NCBI RefSeq assembly: GCF_031143425.1
Contig: NC_090439.1
Location: 643,127,465-643,191,464, forward strand
Direction of reading: 5' to 3'
Origin: Pleurodeles waltl
Taxonomy: Eukaryota > Chordata > Amphibia > Caudata > Salamandridae
DNA: 64,000 nt
The translations under genes were made by a program, and so were the position numbers. Numbering within the stretch: position 1 is the stretch's first letter; the number at the start of each line of letters is the position of its first letter. The notes beneath the pieces were generated by a model. It was not told where the DNA came from. It saw only the letters and a list, made by a program, of their open reading frames with translations, and made no database searches. Below are positions 12,111-23,499 of this stretch, one piece after another.

Positions 12111-12548
12111 ATGAGCACCGCTGAACCGGGCCCGCCGTGGAGAAGAGCACCGCTGAACAGGGCCCGCCGTGGAGAAGAGCACCGCTGAACAGGGCCCGCC
12201 GTGGAGAAGAGCACCGCTGAACAGGGCCCGCGGTGAAGAAGAGCACCGCTGAACAGGGCCCGCCGTGGAGAAGAGCACCGCTGAACAGGGCCCGCCGTGG
12301 AGAAGAGCACCGCTGAACAGGGCCCGCCGTGGAGAAGAGCACCGCTGAACAGGGCCCGCGGTGAAGAAGAGCACCGCTGAACAGGGCCCGCCGTGGAGAA
12401 GAGCACCGCTGAACAGGGCCCGCCGTGGAGAAGAGCACCGCTGAACAGGGCCCGCGGTGAAGAAGAGCACCGCTGAACAGGGCCCGCCGTGGAGAAGAGC
12501 ACCGCTGAACAGGGCCCGCCGTGGAGAAGAGCACCGCTGAACAGGGCC
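12111..12548. repeat. 32-bp minisatellite, about 14 units
   Basis: The unit reads AGCACCGCTGAACAGGGCCC plus GCCGTGGAGAAG, with an occasional GCGGTGAAGAAG variant about every fourth to fifth unit. It starts just after the stop of the second SANT gene. Because 32 is not a multiple of three and the unit lacks stops on the minus strand, it creates several long spurious frames. Confidence 0.95.
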
Positions 12549-13062
12549 CTTCTTCTCAAGCACCGCTCCGCTGGGCCCTTCTTCTCAAGCACCGCTCCGC
12601 TGGGCACCGCCGTCTCAAGGACCGCTCCGCTGGGCCCTTCCTCTCAAGCACCGCTCCGCTGGGCACCGCCATCTCAAGCACCGCTCCGCTGGGCCCTTCT
12701 TCTCAAGCACCGCTTCGCTGGGCCCTTCTTCTCAAGCACCGCTCCGCTGGGCCCTTCCTCTCAAGCACCGCTACGCTGGGCCCTTCTTCTCAAGCACCGC
12801 TCTGCTGGGCCCTTCATCTCAAGCACCGCTCTGCTGGGCACCGCCGTCTCAAGCACCGCTCCGCTGGGCCCTTCTTCTGAAATACCGCTCCGCTGGGCAC
12901 CGCCGTCTCAAGGACCGCTCCGCTGGGCCCTTCCTCTCAAGCACCGCTCCGCTGGGCACCGCCGTCTCAAGCACCGCTCCGCTGGGCCCTTCTTCTCAAG
13001 CACCGCTCCGCTGGGCCCTTCATCTCAAGCACCGCTCCGCTGGGCACTGCCGTCTCAATCAC
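12549..13062. repeat. 29/30-bp minisatellite, about 17 units
   Basis: Two unit types alternate. One is CTCAAGCACCGCTCCGCTGG plus GCCCTTCTT (29 bp) and the other has GCACCGCCGT in place of the GCCCTTCTT part (30 bp). It follows the 32-bp array with no gap and shares AGCACCGCT and GGGCCC with it, so one array probably seeded the other. Confidence 0.93.
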
Positions 13063-13130
13063 TGTTTATGGTTCACTGTGCCCACCATGCCTCCTCCTTG
13101 ACCAGTGGAGACTGTCATCCACCTGATGGA

Positions 13131-13365
13131 CTGTGGCTTTGCACTCCCCAGGATGGTCCAGTGGGCAGCCCACCCACTGTAGAGACATTGAGAGACTGTG
13201 GCTTTGCACTCCCCAGGATGGTCCAGTGGGCAGCCCACCCACTGTAGAGACATTGAGAGACTGTGGCTTTGCACTCCCCAGGATGGTACAGTGGGCAGCC
13301 CACCCACTGTAGAGACATTGAGAGACTGTGGCTTTGCACTCCCCAGGATGGTACAGTGGGCATGG
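13131..13365. repeat. 65-bp minisatellite, 4 units
   Basis: CTGTGGCTTTGCACTCCCCA recurs at 13131, 13196, 13261 and 13326, exactly 65 bp apart. It resembles the 55-bp unit at 1837-2345 in the other Harbinger. Confidence 0.95.
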
Positions 13366-13379
13366 TGGCTCCTCGTGGA

Positions 13380-14226
13380 TCTGGCGTCGTGGACTCATGT
13401 GGCTGTGGTGCCCCCCCCTTCCCTTCCCCCTGAGGTGCCTGTAGTTTTTACATCTGATGCCCCTGCAGTGTTCTCTCCAAAGGACTCAGGTCTCCTGTGT
13501 GGGCTTTGCCCTTGTTTCTCAAAACTTTGGCCCACGGACATGATGAATTCGTAGGATGTGCAGGACTTGTTACTTCAGTTATACACTGATGTGTATGTCA
13601 TTTGTTTTCTTGTGAATATCTTTCATGGTTGTACGATATTTTTCAGGACCTTTTTGGTACATAAATATTTATTCCAAATTTGATTATGTCCTAGCATTTT
13701 TCTGGGGTGTTTGGGTGGTGTCACTGTGACTTGTTGCTCTGCATTGGTGTGTACATAGTTGGGGCGGGGGGGTCGCATATGTGTGTGCCCGTAACCTTTC
13801 GTCCTCCCCCCTCCCGTGTGTCGTAGGTGCAGTACTCACCGTTGTCGTCTGCGCCGGACTTCGTACTCGTGGTAGATGAGAAGGTAGACGAGAGCAGGTA
13901 GGATGTTTAATTCGGATTCCATGCTGTCCTCCTTCCTCCTGGAGTGCGTAGTGGTGAGCGTTTTCCCGTTCGTAGTCTGTTTCCGCCGTGTTTTTATCGG
14001 CGGTGCTCCCGCCCCGGAAAAGGTGGCGGATTGGTGAGTTGTGATAGGGTGGGTGGTACATTGTCTGCCGCCTGGCTGTTGGCGGTGACCGCCGCGCTGT
14101 TTGTTTGTACCGCCGTGGCGGGCGGAGTGTTAAAGTGGCTGTCTGTGTTGGCGGTTCCCGCCAGGGTCAGAATTTCATATTTTTTACCGCCAGCCTGTTG
14201 GCGGGTTGGCCGCCGCTTTAACACAG
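13380..14226. other. Harbinger right subterminal region
   Basis: Non-coding. AT-rich 13560-13690, then GC-rich from about 13830 with many GGCGGT/ACCGCC words, matching 2400-3180 of the first copy. It probably contains the transcript end and terminal binding sites. Confidence 0.6.
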
Positions 14227-14253
14227 ACCGCCAGGGTTAGAATCACCCCCTTA
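14227..14253 (-). repeat. Right Harbinger terminal inverted repeat and TTA target duplication
   Basis: The terminus ACCGCCAGGGTTAGAATCAC plus CCCC ends at 14250, and TTA follows at 14251-14253. It is the inverted partner of the left end. Confidence 0.93.
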
Positions 14254-15454
14254 ATATTCTTGGAAATCTGCTTTTAATTTGAGTTGCTTATGCGCCAATC
14301 AACTCATGTGAACCACAGGGCCAAAGACAATTCTCTAAAAGTGGCATTTCCCCCTGCAATGCTCAATAGACAATATCCAACCAAAGCTGCAACCCATACT
14401 TCTTCACGGAAAGTATGAGAACATTATTTCAAATGCAGTCCAAAAAGGTCCACATGTTTCGAAAGTGTGTGAAAAACGCAAAAGGTTAATAATGAAAAAT
14501 CTACTTACAATTAGGAAATGAGAAATGGAATTAGGGCTTTAAGATTTTTTCTTTGAAAAAAGCAAGCAGCAAATCTACCTTCTGCGTGTCAAACTAGACA
14601 AAGAGAGAGGATATGGAATGGAGCATCCGTCCTTTCAATAGATGCCCCTTGCCATCATACTCATTGTTCCCTATATTTTTGCCTTCTACAGCTGCTTTCC
14701 ATACACTATGTATAAAACCTGGGGGAAAGGGAGGGTGGGTACCACTATCAGCAACTGGAAACCAGTAGGTGCCTTTTGGAAACGTCAAAACAACCAGAGA
14801 AACAACTGGTTGAATGTCGGACTCTCAAACTCAAGAGATGCCAAGACAGGAGACATTGACTCAGAGAGCAGTGGCCAAAATTTCAAAGACTAAAACATAT
14901 CTTTGTATGCTAAGCTTTTAACTCGAGTATAAGCAAAATAATGAGATTGCAAGACTCAAACTGGAGAGCCAGAAGGCAAACATGGAAGTGTACCAAACTC
15001 CAGTACTTTTCTAGAAGTAACTTTCAATCTCTGATGTCATTTTCCAATGATACCCATACTAAAAATTGCACCAGGCAGTTCTGACACAATCAATGGAATC
15101 AAAAGCCCTATGACAAGCAAACACAATATCCTGCTCCAGTTATTAGGGACATCCCCAAGCTATGCATCACTGGTGGTAGGAGTAGTCAGCGATTCGTCGT
15201 GGGGCCAATCAAGGTAGACACAGACATTAGGTAGACTTATAGTTTCTCAGATTTTAGCTATTCAGAACATTATATCTTGAAATTTGATTGCATGCAATTA
15301 ATATTGATTACAGGTTTAAGTAACATTCTATACTTTAAGAGAGAAGCTTAATTAGTGTTGTACTTTGACTCTTGCTCTCGACAAGACTGCTGGTTAAGGG
15401 ATGACACCACTTATGTTTGTAGGTGACTAGGTCAGTCCTACAACAAGTCGCAAC
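14254..15454. other. Intergenic, nothing recognisable
   Basis: Moderately AT-rich DNA to the right of the Harbinger target site. Only short frames without family motifs were seen, and no repeats or TIRs. Confidence 0.5.
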
Positions 15455-16463
15455 TGTCGGCCCAACCATCCCGGCTCACAAGCTGTACCTCACCAAAAAC
15501 CCAAACAGTAAAAGGTGATTTGTGGCAGTCTTTATGCATGGACTCAAGAGTGTGACATCTCAAGGAAGTCGTGGTTAAATTTAGATTACCCTTTTCTCAC
15601 ATGAGCAACATTTGTCAGTCATACACAGGCAACGAAGGAGATGCAGTAAAGTTTCAATAGGTTTTATTAACAAGACTGCAATCTACTATAAATTGCTTGG
15701 GCTGCAATGAGTAGGATAATGAACAATGCAAGAAACAGAATGGGGAAAAACAAGAGTCATGAATACAAAGACCTCCACCATCTTGCAATAACATAAAATG
15801 TGGAATAGATGTGAAATATGCCCTATTACCCTAGCATGATGAACCTAATCTCTAACCTAAAGAGAGCTAGGTGTGTTAAACCTACTCTGCCAGTACCATG
15901 TCCATGAGAAGAGCGCCCCAACCCTCATTACCTTGGAATGAGGTCTCTAGATCAGACTCCGTGGGGACACAAAGACTGGGTCAGCATCACGGTAACATGT
16001 AGCATAGATAGCATTGATAGCATCTGGTAGGAATCCCTCTGATTATCTTGTCTATGTGAGCTGTATTTATACAGATCTGGTAGGACCTCTGACGCAGGTA
16101 TGTTCCCAAACAATAGAAAAGAAGTCATGCTTGGGGTGGCATTATATAAACAATTCCCTGAAAAGGTACATTGTGTTACTGTCACACGAAAGTGGGAAAG
16201 TACATAATGTGAATACCTATGTATTTCATTTATCTTTGACACTGATAGTGATGGCTTTACAGAGTGGCACTGATACCATGAAACAAAAACATCTTCCTAA
16301 CTATAAACATGGCAGCCATCTTGGAAGAAATAATTAAATAAATGTGCTAAAACAGAGCAAGCTAAGTAGGTTAAAAGTCACTAGGTGACAGGGTCACAGG
16401 CCTGCAAGCCAAAGGCTAAGCTAAACTCCTGATTCCCATTAAAACTAAATAGGATCCACTACA
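15455..16463 (-). repeat. LTR-like block resembling the foamy-like ERV LTR (possible solo LTR)
   Basis: The block starts TGTCGG and ends CCACTACA on the + strand. Read on the minus strand it would be TGTAGTGG...CCGACA, close to the ERV LTR edges at 50799-51802 (TGTAGTGTGG...GCGACA). It is about 1009 bp, against 1004 and 964. Shared landmarks in order include GGAAGTCGTGGTTA near the left, a TTTTATTAA-rich stretch, and GGAATC near the right. The similarity is clear only in patches, and the 4-bp flanks (CAAC, TTAG) do not match. It may be an old solo LTR of a related lineage. Confidence 0.4.
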
Positions 16464-19400
16464 TTAGTGTCTGATATCTCTTTCCCAAATCAGCTGTCGC
16501 TCACATTATGAGGATATTGTGTCAAATGAGAACAACCATGAACTAGGGTGGACCACCCATCTTTGCACTTTAGCGTATCAAGGTGCTCTTGCCAATGGCT
16601 ACATGTTTGCTTACTACAAACAGACACAACATGCAATGTACCATGGTATTTTCAAGAAGGCAAAACTCTTTGGCCACACTAATCTTGGACTTTAAGAGCT
16701 GGTGGTGTGTGAGAGTGTCATAGGGAATCGCCAGTGGTCTCCCACATCTAATACTAAAATCCAGTTTGAAGCAGGCACAGTACCTTCAACAAACCCAGAG
16801 ACAGATGACTGATGGGACAAAAGTAGGGTCCTTTAGCAGACAGACAAGGGACACCCAAATTATCTTGGCATCCTGTTCTTTCTCTTCCAAGTGAACTCCA
16901 AGTTTTACTTGTGGCTCAAAAAAGGCATGTCAAGTAGGATTTGACAATGTGGTCTCAAGATGATGCCCACAACCCTCAATCTGAATATTCTTTTGAGCTC
17001 AGAGTGGTCTTCTATGCCCATTCAGGTCAGTGTATTGTTTTCTCCTGGGAGGTATTTTAGCACAGGATGGAGCTGGGAGAGGCTTATTCTAGTTAGCCTG
17101 CTGACAGTTCAGGCTGGTAAAGGGTAACTTTCCCAAAGTTACTTTTCCTTGATATTTATTACCAATCTGGCTTCACCATTTATTTCATTTTCAATAACTA
17201 TTAAAAATGTGGTAAATTATTTTTCTAAGTTGGTCCTTTCCAGAGAAAGCAGTATTGTATTTTAATCTGTTCTCTGGTTTGCTACAGAGGACAGCTAAAC
17301 TTGCCACAGTGAAAATTGTTTTAGGACCTTGCTACTGTAGGGACATGGTAGCATTAATTTTCTACATGTCCTAATACCATGCACCCTACCTGGTGAGCTA
17401 CAAGGCTTACATAGGGCTGACTTACTAGTATTTTAAAGGGAAGTCTTTACGCATTAAAAAGGGTTATTTTAATAGGTCACACTGCATATTTTACACATTA
17501 ACTACATTGGTAGGACTGAAGTAATGTTTTCCTTTGTCAAACTGGTGGATGGCACAGTACATGCTGTAGTCCATTGGTGACAATTAACTTTTCATGACAT
17601 GGGTGTATTTCCCTTTCATTTACTATGATTTTGTAGAAACATTGAAAAAGCCAATCAATAATTAACTAATTTCTAAAGGTTTTAAGAGTCATAACACATA
17701 CTGTGGGCACTAGACAGTGCTGAAGCACTACGAAATCCTAGCTATTACTTAAACTGAATAGTGGATTTTGCGCAAGAGGTCAATGGATCGACGCAACATA
17801 GGATTGAGAGGATGTCATCAATGAGTAATGCAATTTCCAAAATTAAATAACAAATTTAGTATACTGAATGTATTAAGAAGAATTATGAATTTATTTCCAT
17901 AGATTAACAATGCTAATGTCACGAAAATAACTCTCAAACACAAGTGATAAGCATATAGGATTAATAATGGCTGATTAGAACGTCTTATATATCTGAGTTT
18001 AATCAAAATGATCAAGCAAATAATCTCCAGATTAATAACACTGATTAACAACACCAGAATAGGCAATAACGGCAAACTATGCATTAGTACAAACAATCAA
18101 AGAATGTCAATATAAATCTTGAGCATTTAAAGTTAATACCCTCATTAACCACAAATCAGCATCGACATGTTGGACTTCATGTGAAAAGAATTTAGTAACA
18201 CAAATTTATAAAAATCACTCTATCTCGGGTTATTATAAAAACCCATTATTAATATGCAGCAGTCAAATTATAAGTTGCAGCTGGTACCTGCAAAGCAAAA
18301 GAGACACATATATCATTACAATTTCATACATTACCCATGAAACAACAACATGCAGTCTACTTCAGCATAAGGACACCATAAGGTAAGTCTTCAGAGAATC
18401 AGGCCTAATAACAGTTAAACCCGAACTGCTAGTATGTCTCGAACCATCAGGAACTCGAACTAAAGATCTCTCTAAAGTTTGACAGAATTCTATCCTAGAG
18501 TCCTGCTATGGAGTCTAAAATCTGACCACAGAAAATCCTACCCAGGTTGTTTTACTAATCTTCAAAAAGTTTATGATTGGTCAGTACATGGGGTGGTTAC
18601 GATTCAGCCAATAGTAATTCTAATTGATAACCTAAAGTGCGGTGATGTCACATTAACCAGGACATATGCATAACAGCAACTTTTCCTCTTCCATCTCGTC
18701 TGTAGCTCCATTGTTCCATCCCGTCTAAACTTCTCTTCTCAGGAAGAAACGTCTTACAAAGTAACTCTTACTTCCATCCTCAAGGAAAAAAAACACGTAT
18801 TAGTGACAATTTCAGACAATAGAACATTCAACTTATGCAAGAACTTGGTTAAACATGGCCTTGTAAGACATAACGCAGCAACCAACTAGGGGTGTGTACA
18901 CGTCTATGATACCATCCAACACACTTTTATAAAAAGCATTGAACTATGGAAAATAACCACAACGTTTGATTAGAATTTTGCTTAGCTAAGAACAGAAATG
19001 AACTATGGCAACCATTTTCAAAAGTCACCCATTTTTGTATGTTAATTCACTATCTAATTAATATACTAAAATTATTAATAAAACATATTAGAAAATTCAC
19101 GCTCTCACAACAGCAATGCCCCGGTGTGCAGAGTCTAGACATCAGCAATAAAACTTAGCAAGAAATTGTGTTAACCATGCCAAAAATTGGCTTTTTTTTC
19201 ACACAAGCCCTCCATAGCTAAAAAAGCAAAGCACACCAGCAAGCCCCTTGGCAATTCATATTGTTTTGAGAAGAAACAATGTGGAAAAGTCCTCTGTGTT
19301 GGCGGGCTCAGTTCCAGCCTCACTCTGACTGCCTTGTCTAACCCTTGGGGCATTAGGGCCCCCCTCAATAGTTTTTGACCAAGCTCCCAGTTCTGTCTTT

Positions 19401-19480
19401 GACAGTACTGCCATTCATTCAAGCTCAGCCATAGCAACTGACCTGGTCCATAGGGAGCCGTTCTCATCTGCAGACCCTAC
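16464..19480. other. Intergenic, unclassified repeat-like DNA
   Basis: AT-rich with no coding signal. The segment 18270-18310 contains, on the minus strand, a pyrimidine-rich stretch followed by CAGGTACCAGCTGC. It resembles 39085-39115 on the plus strand (CAGGTACCAACTGCGC), suggesting two inverted copies of one unnamed family. Confidence 0.4.
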
Positions 19481-19499
19481 CTGGGATAGAGCTAACACT

Positions 19500-20480
19500 A
19501 GCCTCCTCAGAGAGGCCTGCCAGCCAGAGAATAGGACCTTCATGGCCAACATTGTGATATAGCTTATCCTACCTCCTAGGTCAAGCTTCTGTCCCTAATA
19601 GCTATGCCCAAAAGGCTAGCAACCAACAGAGGCCACCAACTGCTGACAGGTGGATTCTCTGCTCTGGTGCCTGCAGTAGGCCTGACCTCTAGCAGCTGGG
19701 TTGGCAGGGAGTTGTCCACTTTCTCCTGAGGCCCCTGAGGCCTCTTAGGTTTTTCAGAGGTGGGGGTTACAAATGCAGGTTGCAGACACCCTTCTTCCAT
19801 TGTCACTTCTGCTATCCCAGGGTCTGTACTCTGAGAATGACTATGTGCTTGGCAGTTCAGAACTTTTAGAGTGGGCACACAGTTCTCCTCAATGATGACA
19901 CACTCTGTTTGTGACTTGTAGGAGTGTGGCTCAGGTCCACAGTCTTCTGTTGTTGTGACAGTGCAGGCAGCACCTCCAGGCCAAACGTGACCCAACCAGT
20001 GATGATTTTGGGGCCCTCTCCTTTCAGGTCAAGCAACATCTGTTCTCCGGTCTCCCCATTGTGGATGGCATCCACCCCTCACTCTTCTCTAGGGTCTCTG
20101 TCACATATGTTTAGGGAGAGCACCCTGGGAAAATTGCATTTTTGGGACATCCTGTTCAAGCCCCCATTGTGGCTCTTTTATCCTCTGTGGAGGCTCATTG
20201 CCAAAGATGAAGTCTAGGGGCATGTCAGGACTGACAATTTGTGTTCTCTGGGCAAATAACCCCTCCCGTTGTAAGGATACTAAGGCCAAGGGGCGGACAG
20301 TTTCCAGCCCATAGCCATTATTTGCTCTGCAAACTGGCAGATATCCTGGCAGGTACCGTTCTGAGAAAACCTATATTCCAACACCATTGTATGAGTGAGC
20401 AGCATATCCCACACAGCAGATCAGGTACCCCATTCACTGTGACCCTGTGAAAGAACTCTCAGGCATCACCAGCTTATCTT
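19500..20480 (-). pseudogene. Possible decayed gypsy region (unresolved)
   Basis: Several minus-strand frames follow one another here, including LALVSLQREGLFAQRTQ and VTVNGVPDLL. They lie downstream, in the same orientation, of the SCAN-like gag remnant. The position suits the protease/linker part of the same Ty3/gypsy element, but I see no clear DTG/DSG active site. Stops and frame changes are frequent. Treat as tentative. Confidence 0.3.
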
Positions 20481-22430
20481 CCTCCCAGACATGGACTACT
20501 AGGGTCTCCTCTCAGTAGTCCTCCCACAAAACTACACTAGTCACCTTCATAGAGTATCCACTAGTGCTACCATTTCTCTTGCCTTCTCATATTGGGAGTT
20601 GTTCCAGATGCAAGTTTTGAGAGATGACCTCAGAGGCAATACCGTAGCTTTAATCCTAGCATATATCCGGAAACAATGTATAAAATATAAGAGTAGGGGG
20701 AACATCCTATTGAGTTTCAAACTATCTTAAAATAGCCAACTTTTTGTGCATTGAGAGCTTGGCACTCACTTGTGGATTGCGCACCTGTGCAAAGCGCGTA
20801 TTTGAATTATAACATTATGTTATTCTAGATATTTGGCTTCCTGGTTAAGATTATGAGCACAGAATTAAACTATCGTAGTGGTTAGAATTATCGAGCACCA
20901 ATACGAGCGCCACAATATGGCGTTCAGATCAGGCCATTTGAATATGTGGACGCGGACTAGCGGTAGTCCGTCTTCTGTTTTTATAAACCCCTTTGGGTGC
21001 GCAATGTTTCCCGATATTCTTGCCAGAGGAGGAACAGCGTTACAGCTGCGTGTTCTGACACCGAGAGTGCGGACCTGCGGCGTTTGTTAAAAGCTTAAAA
21101 AGTAAGTGTCTACGATGCAGGAGTTGTAGAGGTTTTGCAGCTCGTGCAGAGAGCAATTTTTAGTCTTAATTAGATCTTTATACGCTGGATATTTTTTTGA
21201 TGGTTTCAGAACAAGGTGAAATGACTGCACAGACGCCGGTGTGTAAACGAAGGGCGCCATTAGTTAGGTAAGCCACCATGTGTTGTTTCTTAGCACTTGT
21301 TCAGATGGCAGAGCAGCCGCGTGCGTAAAGATTAACAGGGCGGGTTGCCCTTCTCTTCTCTTATCTTTTGGTCTGTTTTTGGCATACGAAGCTCGTACAC
21401 CCACTATAATTGAAAGAAAAGGTATGAATTATAATGTGGAAGGGTCACTTGACGGAGTAGCTTGTAAAGCTGATGATATGAGCCACCTGAGCTAGACTTT
21501 TTAGTGGCATGCCCTGCGAATACATTGTTCATTCTAAAGTGACTTTTTAGGCACGATAGGTGGTGTCTGATATTAATATGGATTTGTAAATAAGGGGCTA
21601 GTAGAGGTATTCTGACATGGATTCTTGACACATTGGGTGTTAGGTGGTGGAAAAGATGAATGTAAGAGGCTACGTATAATGTATGTTTTTATTTTTATAG
21701 TGTTGCCAGTGTTCCCCGACAGTCCTGATGAGGCCTATAGTTGTCAGGCCGAAATGCGTCGACATATTTCCAATGGGTCCAAGGAGTCGGATCAAATAAT
21801 CAATTGATTCCAAAAGAAACCTATGTAGCACTTCTTACTGCCTTGGATAAAGAAAATTAAGGCAGTATACAGCTGGGTGCAAGATCCTTGGGCACCATAT
21901 AATTGTTGATCACTTCGTTTATGATATTTTGTGTTGTGACTTTTCTAGAAATCGTTGGAGTAGGGCACATATGTAGTTATATTGTATGGATTTTATGTTT
22001 TACATGTTTGGGATGATTGTAAATATGTACATTTAAGTGTATTCTAATCCACTGTAGTGTCTTTTGTGTATAGGTAGGAAGTCTGACTCTGACCTTGATA
22101 CGTGTGTGTATATTTACAAATATAATAAATAAGGAAAATAGTTTTATTCCTCCGAACCAGGAGTTATTATTGGTTTCGTGTAATAATTACTTAATTTGTC
22201 CCTCTTCTGCTAAACTTTTGTTTGACCATTTCTCTTGGGACATGAAAAATTTCTCTTTCTGTGCCCTAACTGCAGATGGTCAAAGCACCTTCCACTCGCA
22301 AAGAAAATCTGTCTTCTGGGTACCTACTTCCCTGTTTTTCAGGAGTTGGATGGGACTCTTCCCCTTTTCAGATGTTTGGGGCCCTAAGGAGGTTTCTATT
22401 AGAGACCTGCTACTCCCCTCATTTCCTTGT
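20481..22430. other. Sequence between two parts of the gypsy remnant; holds a hammerhead-core-like motif
   Basis: No coding signal recognised. A CTGATGA...GAAA motif with a perfect 5-bp helix is at 21725-21754. The block may be a later insertion that separates the gag remnant from the tentative pol part. Confidence 0.35.
21725..21754 (+). ncRNA. Hammerhead-ribozyme core-like motif (helix II only)
   Basis: CTGATGA (21725-21731) is followed by GGCCT, a 9-nt loop, AGGCC and GAAA (21751-21754). This matches the conserved core with a G-C closing pair. I could not find a matching helix I, and helix III is weak (ATG/CAT before an ATA site). It is probably a degenerate relic. Confidence 0.3.
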
Positions 22431-22439
22431 GTGGGCCTG

Positions 22440-23400
22440 CTACTGTCTTGGAATCACCCTCTGGGATCTTGTAGGCACCTGAACATACCCACACATCAGC
22501 TGCCCTTCCAAGTGTACTGGGATCAGTCAGTTTAGAGTCCACTGGGTGCAGGTGGAAATCTGAAGAACAATTATTCAAGATTTGATCAGTCATAATCAAA
22601 CAGTATTGCCCATCAAAAGTATCCTCTGTATTGTCCTTCACCTGGCCCTCTGGTGCCTTTAAGTAGATATCTACAAACTCAGTCCAGGATTGTTGTGATT
22701 ATTTGTGTGTGTCACAGAATTTCTTCCAGTACTCTTCAGGTGTAAGACTGAACGTCTATCACTAGGGCCTATTACATATGTGTGTATGAGTGAGCTACCT
22801 TTTCTCCTTGATTCAGGAGTGCATTCCTCCCCATTCTTGATACCAACTTCCACAGTAAGGCTCCCTAGTGATTCTCATCACACCTGCACATTCTCAATGC
22901 TCTTTTATAGGAGGTAAACCATTTGTCGGTGTCACCCCCCACCAAAAAGCTAGTCACAATTATCTTGGGGTAATGGGTACAAGCCCCTCTGACACTTCAC
23001 CATTGCTGCCACCATCATCATAGGACTGGACAGATCCCACCCTGGCTCTCTTCTCTTTTCTCCCCTAGGGCCTAAGGCTAATTGCTTCTCCTCCAGGTCC
23101 AAAGTAGCTGGCTGTAACCTCAATTCTCTCTCACTTTTCAGCCTGCTAACTTCAGTGTGTGAGCTTCCAGCTCTGATGGGGTGATGCTGTGAGAGGACAT
23201 ATTGCTTCCAGCCCTGGACAACACAGGAAATTCTGCTGTTTGGGTACGCCATTTGGACTAGCTTTCCATCCATCCATGTCATCTTCAGAGTTGATCTGTG
23301 CCTGGCGGGCCTTCTCCTAGGCCCTAAGGGTCCTCTTGTAGTCCTTCTTGCTGTCATCCAGGCCCATCTTCATCTTCCCTGCTTTGCATATGGCCTTTAT
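22440..23400 (-). pseudogene. Ty3/gypsy Gag remnant with SCAN-like capsid domain
   Basis: The minus strand from about 23357 to 22950 encodes a charged, Glu/Leu/Lys-rich helical stretch (LDLEEKQLALG) typical of the N-terminal part of these Gags. From about 22745 to 22485 one frame, with a single stop after DTHK, gives a SCAN-like capsid C-terminal pattern: YWKKF, QQSWTEFVDIYLKA, TFDGQY, ILNNCSSD, LTDPSTLG and ADVWV. Gmr1-like Ty3 elements have this fold, and the vertebrate SCAN domain derives from them. The frame change between the two halves and the internal stop show that it is dead. Confidence 0.65.
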
Positions 23401-23499
23401 CTCCACCACAGCAAAATTAGCCATTGTAACCAGGTCCACTTCTATGTTTCCTTAGACTTAAGGTGCAAAAATTGAAATGACAAATAATTTAAAAGAGAT

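Larger units (their letters stand above)
5434..14250. mobile_element. Complete Harbinger-type DNA transposon, 8.8 kb
   Basis: The element starts GGGGGTCATTCTGACCCC at 5434 and ends with the inverted counterpart at 14250. The terminal 24 bp match at 21 positions. It is flanked by TTA on both sides (5431-5433 and 14251-14253), the 3-bp target duplication typical of PIF/Harbinger. Both subterminal regions are crowded with GGCGGT/ACCGCC words, likely transposase or partner-protein binding sites. Inside are a Myb/SANT gene (+), a DDE transposase (-), a second SANT gene (+) and three minisatellites. Known Harbingers normally encode two proteins, so the third gene is notable. No internal TIR pair was seen, which argues against a simple nested insertion. 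Confidence 0.95.

Noticed and set aside
11778..12607. Long minus-strand frames (261 and 199 codons) over the 32-bp array
   Set aside because: The 32-bp unit has no stop on the minus strand and cycles through all frames, so long frames arise automatically.
12111..13062. CRISPR-like array
   Set aside because: Units are 29-32 bp but abut directly with no unique spacers, in a vertebrate transposon.
12489..13247. 252-codon plus-strand frame over the 29/30-bp array
   Set aside because: Repeat-driven frame with APLRWA-type repeats; no start context or homologue pattern.
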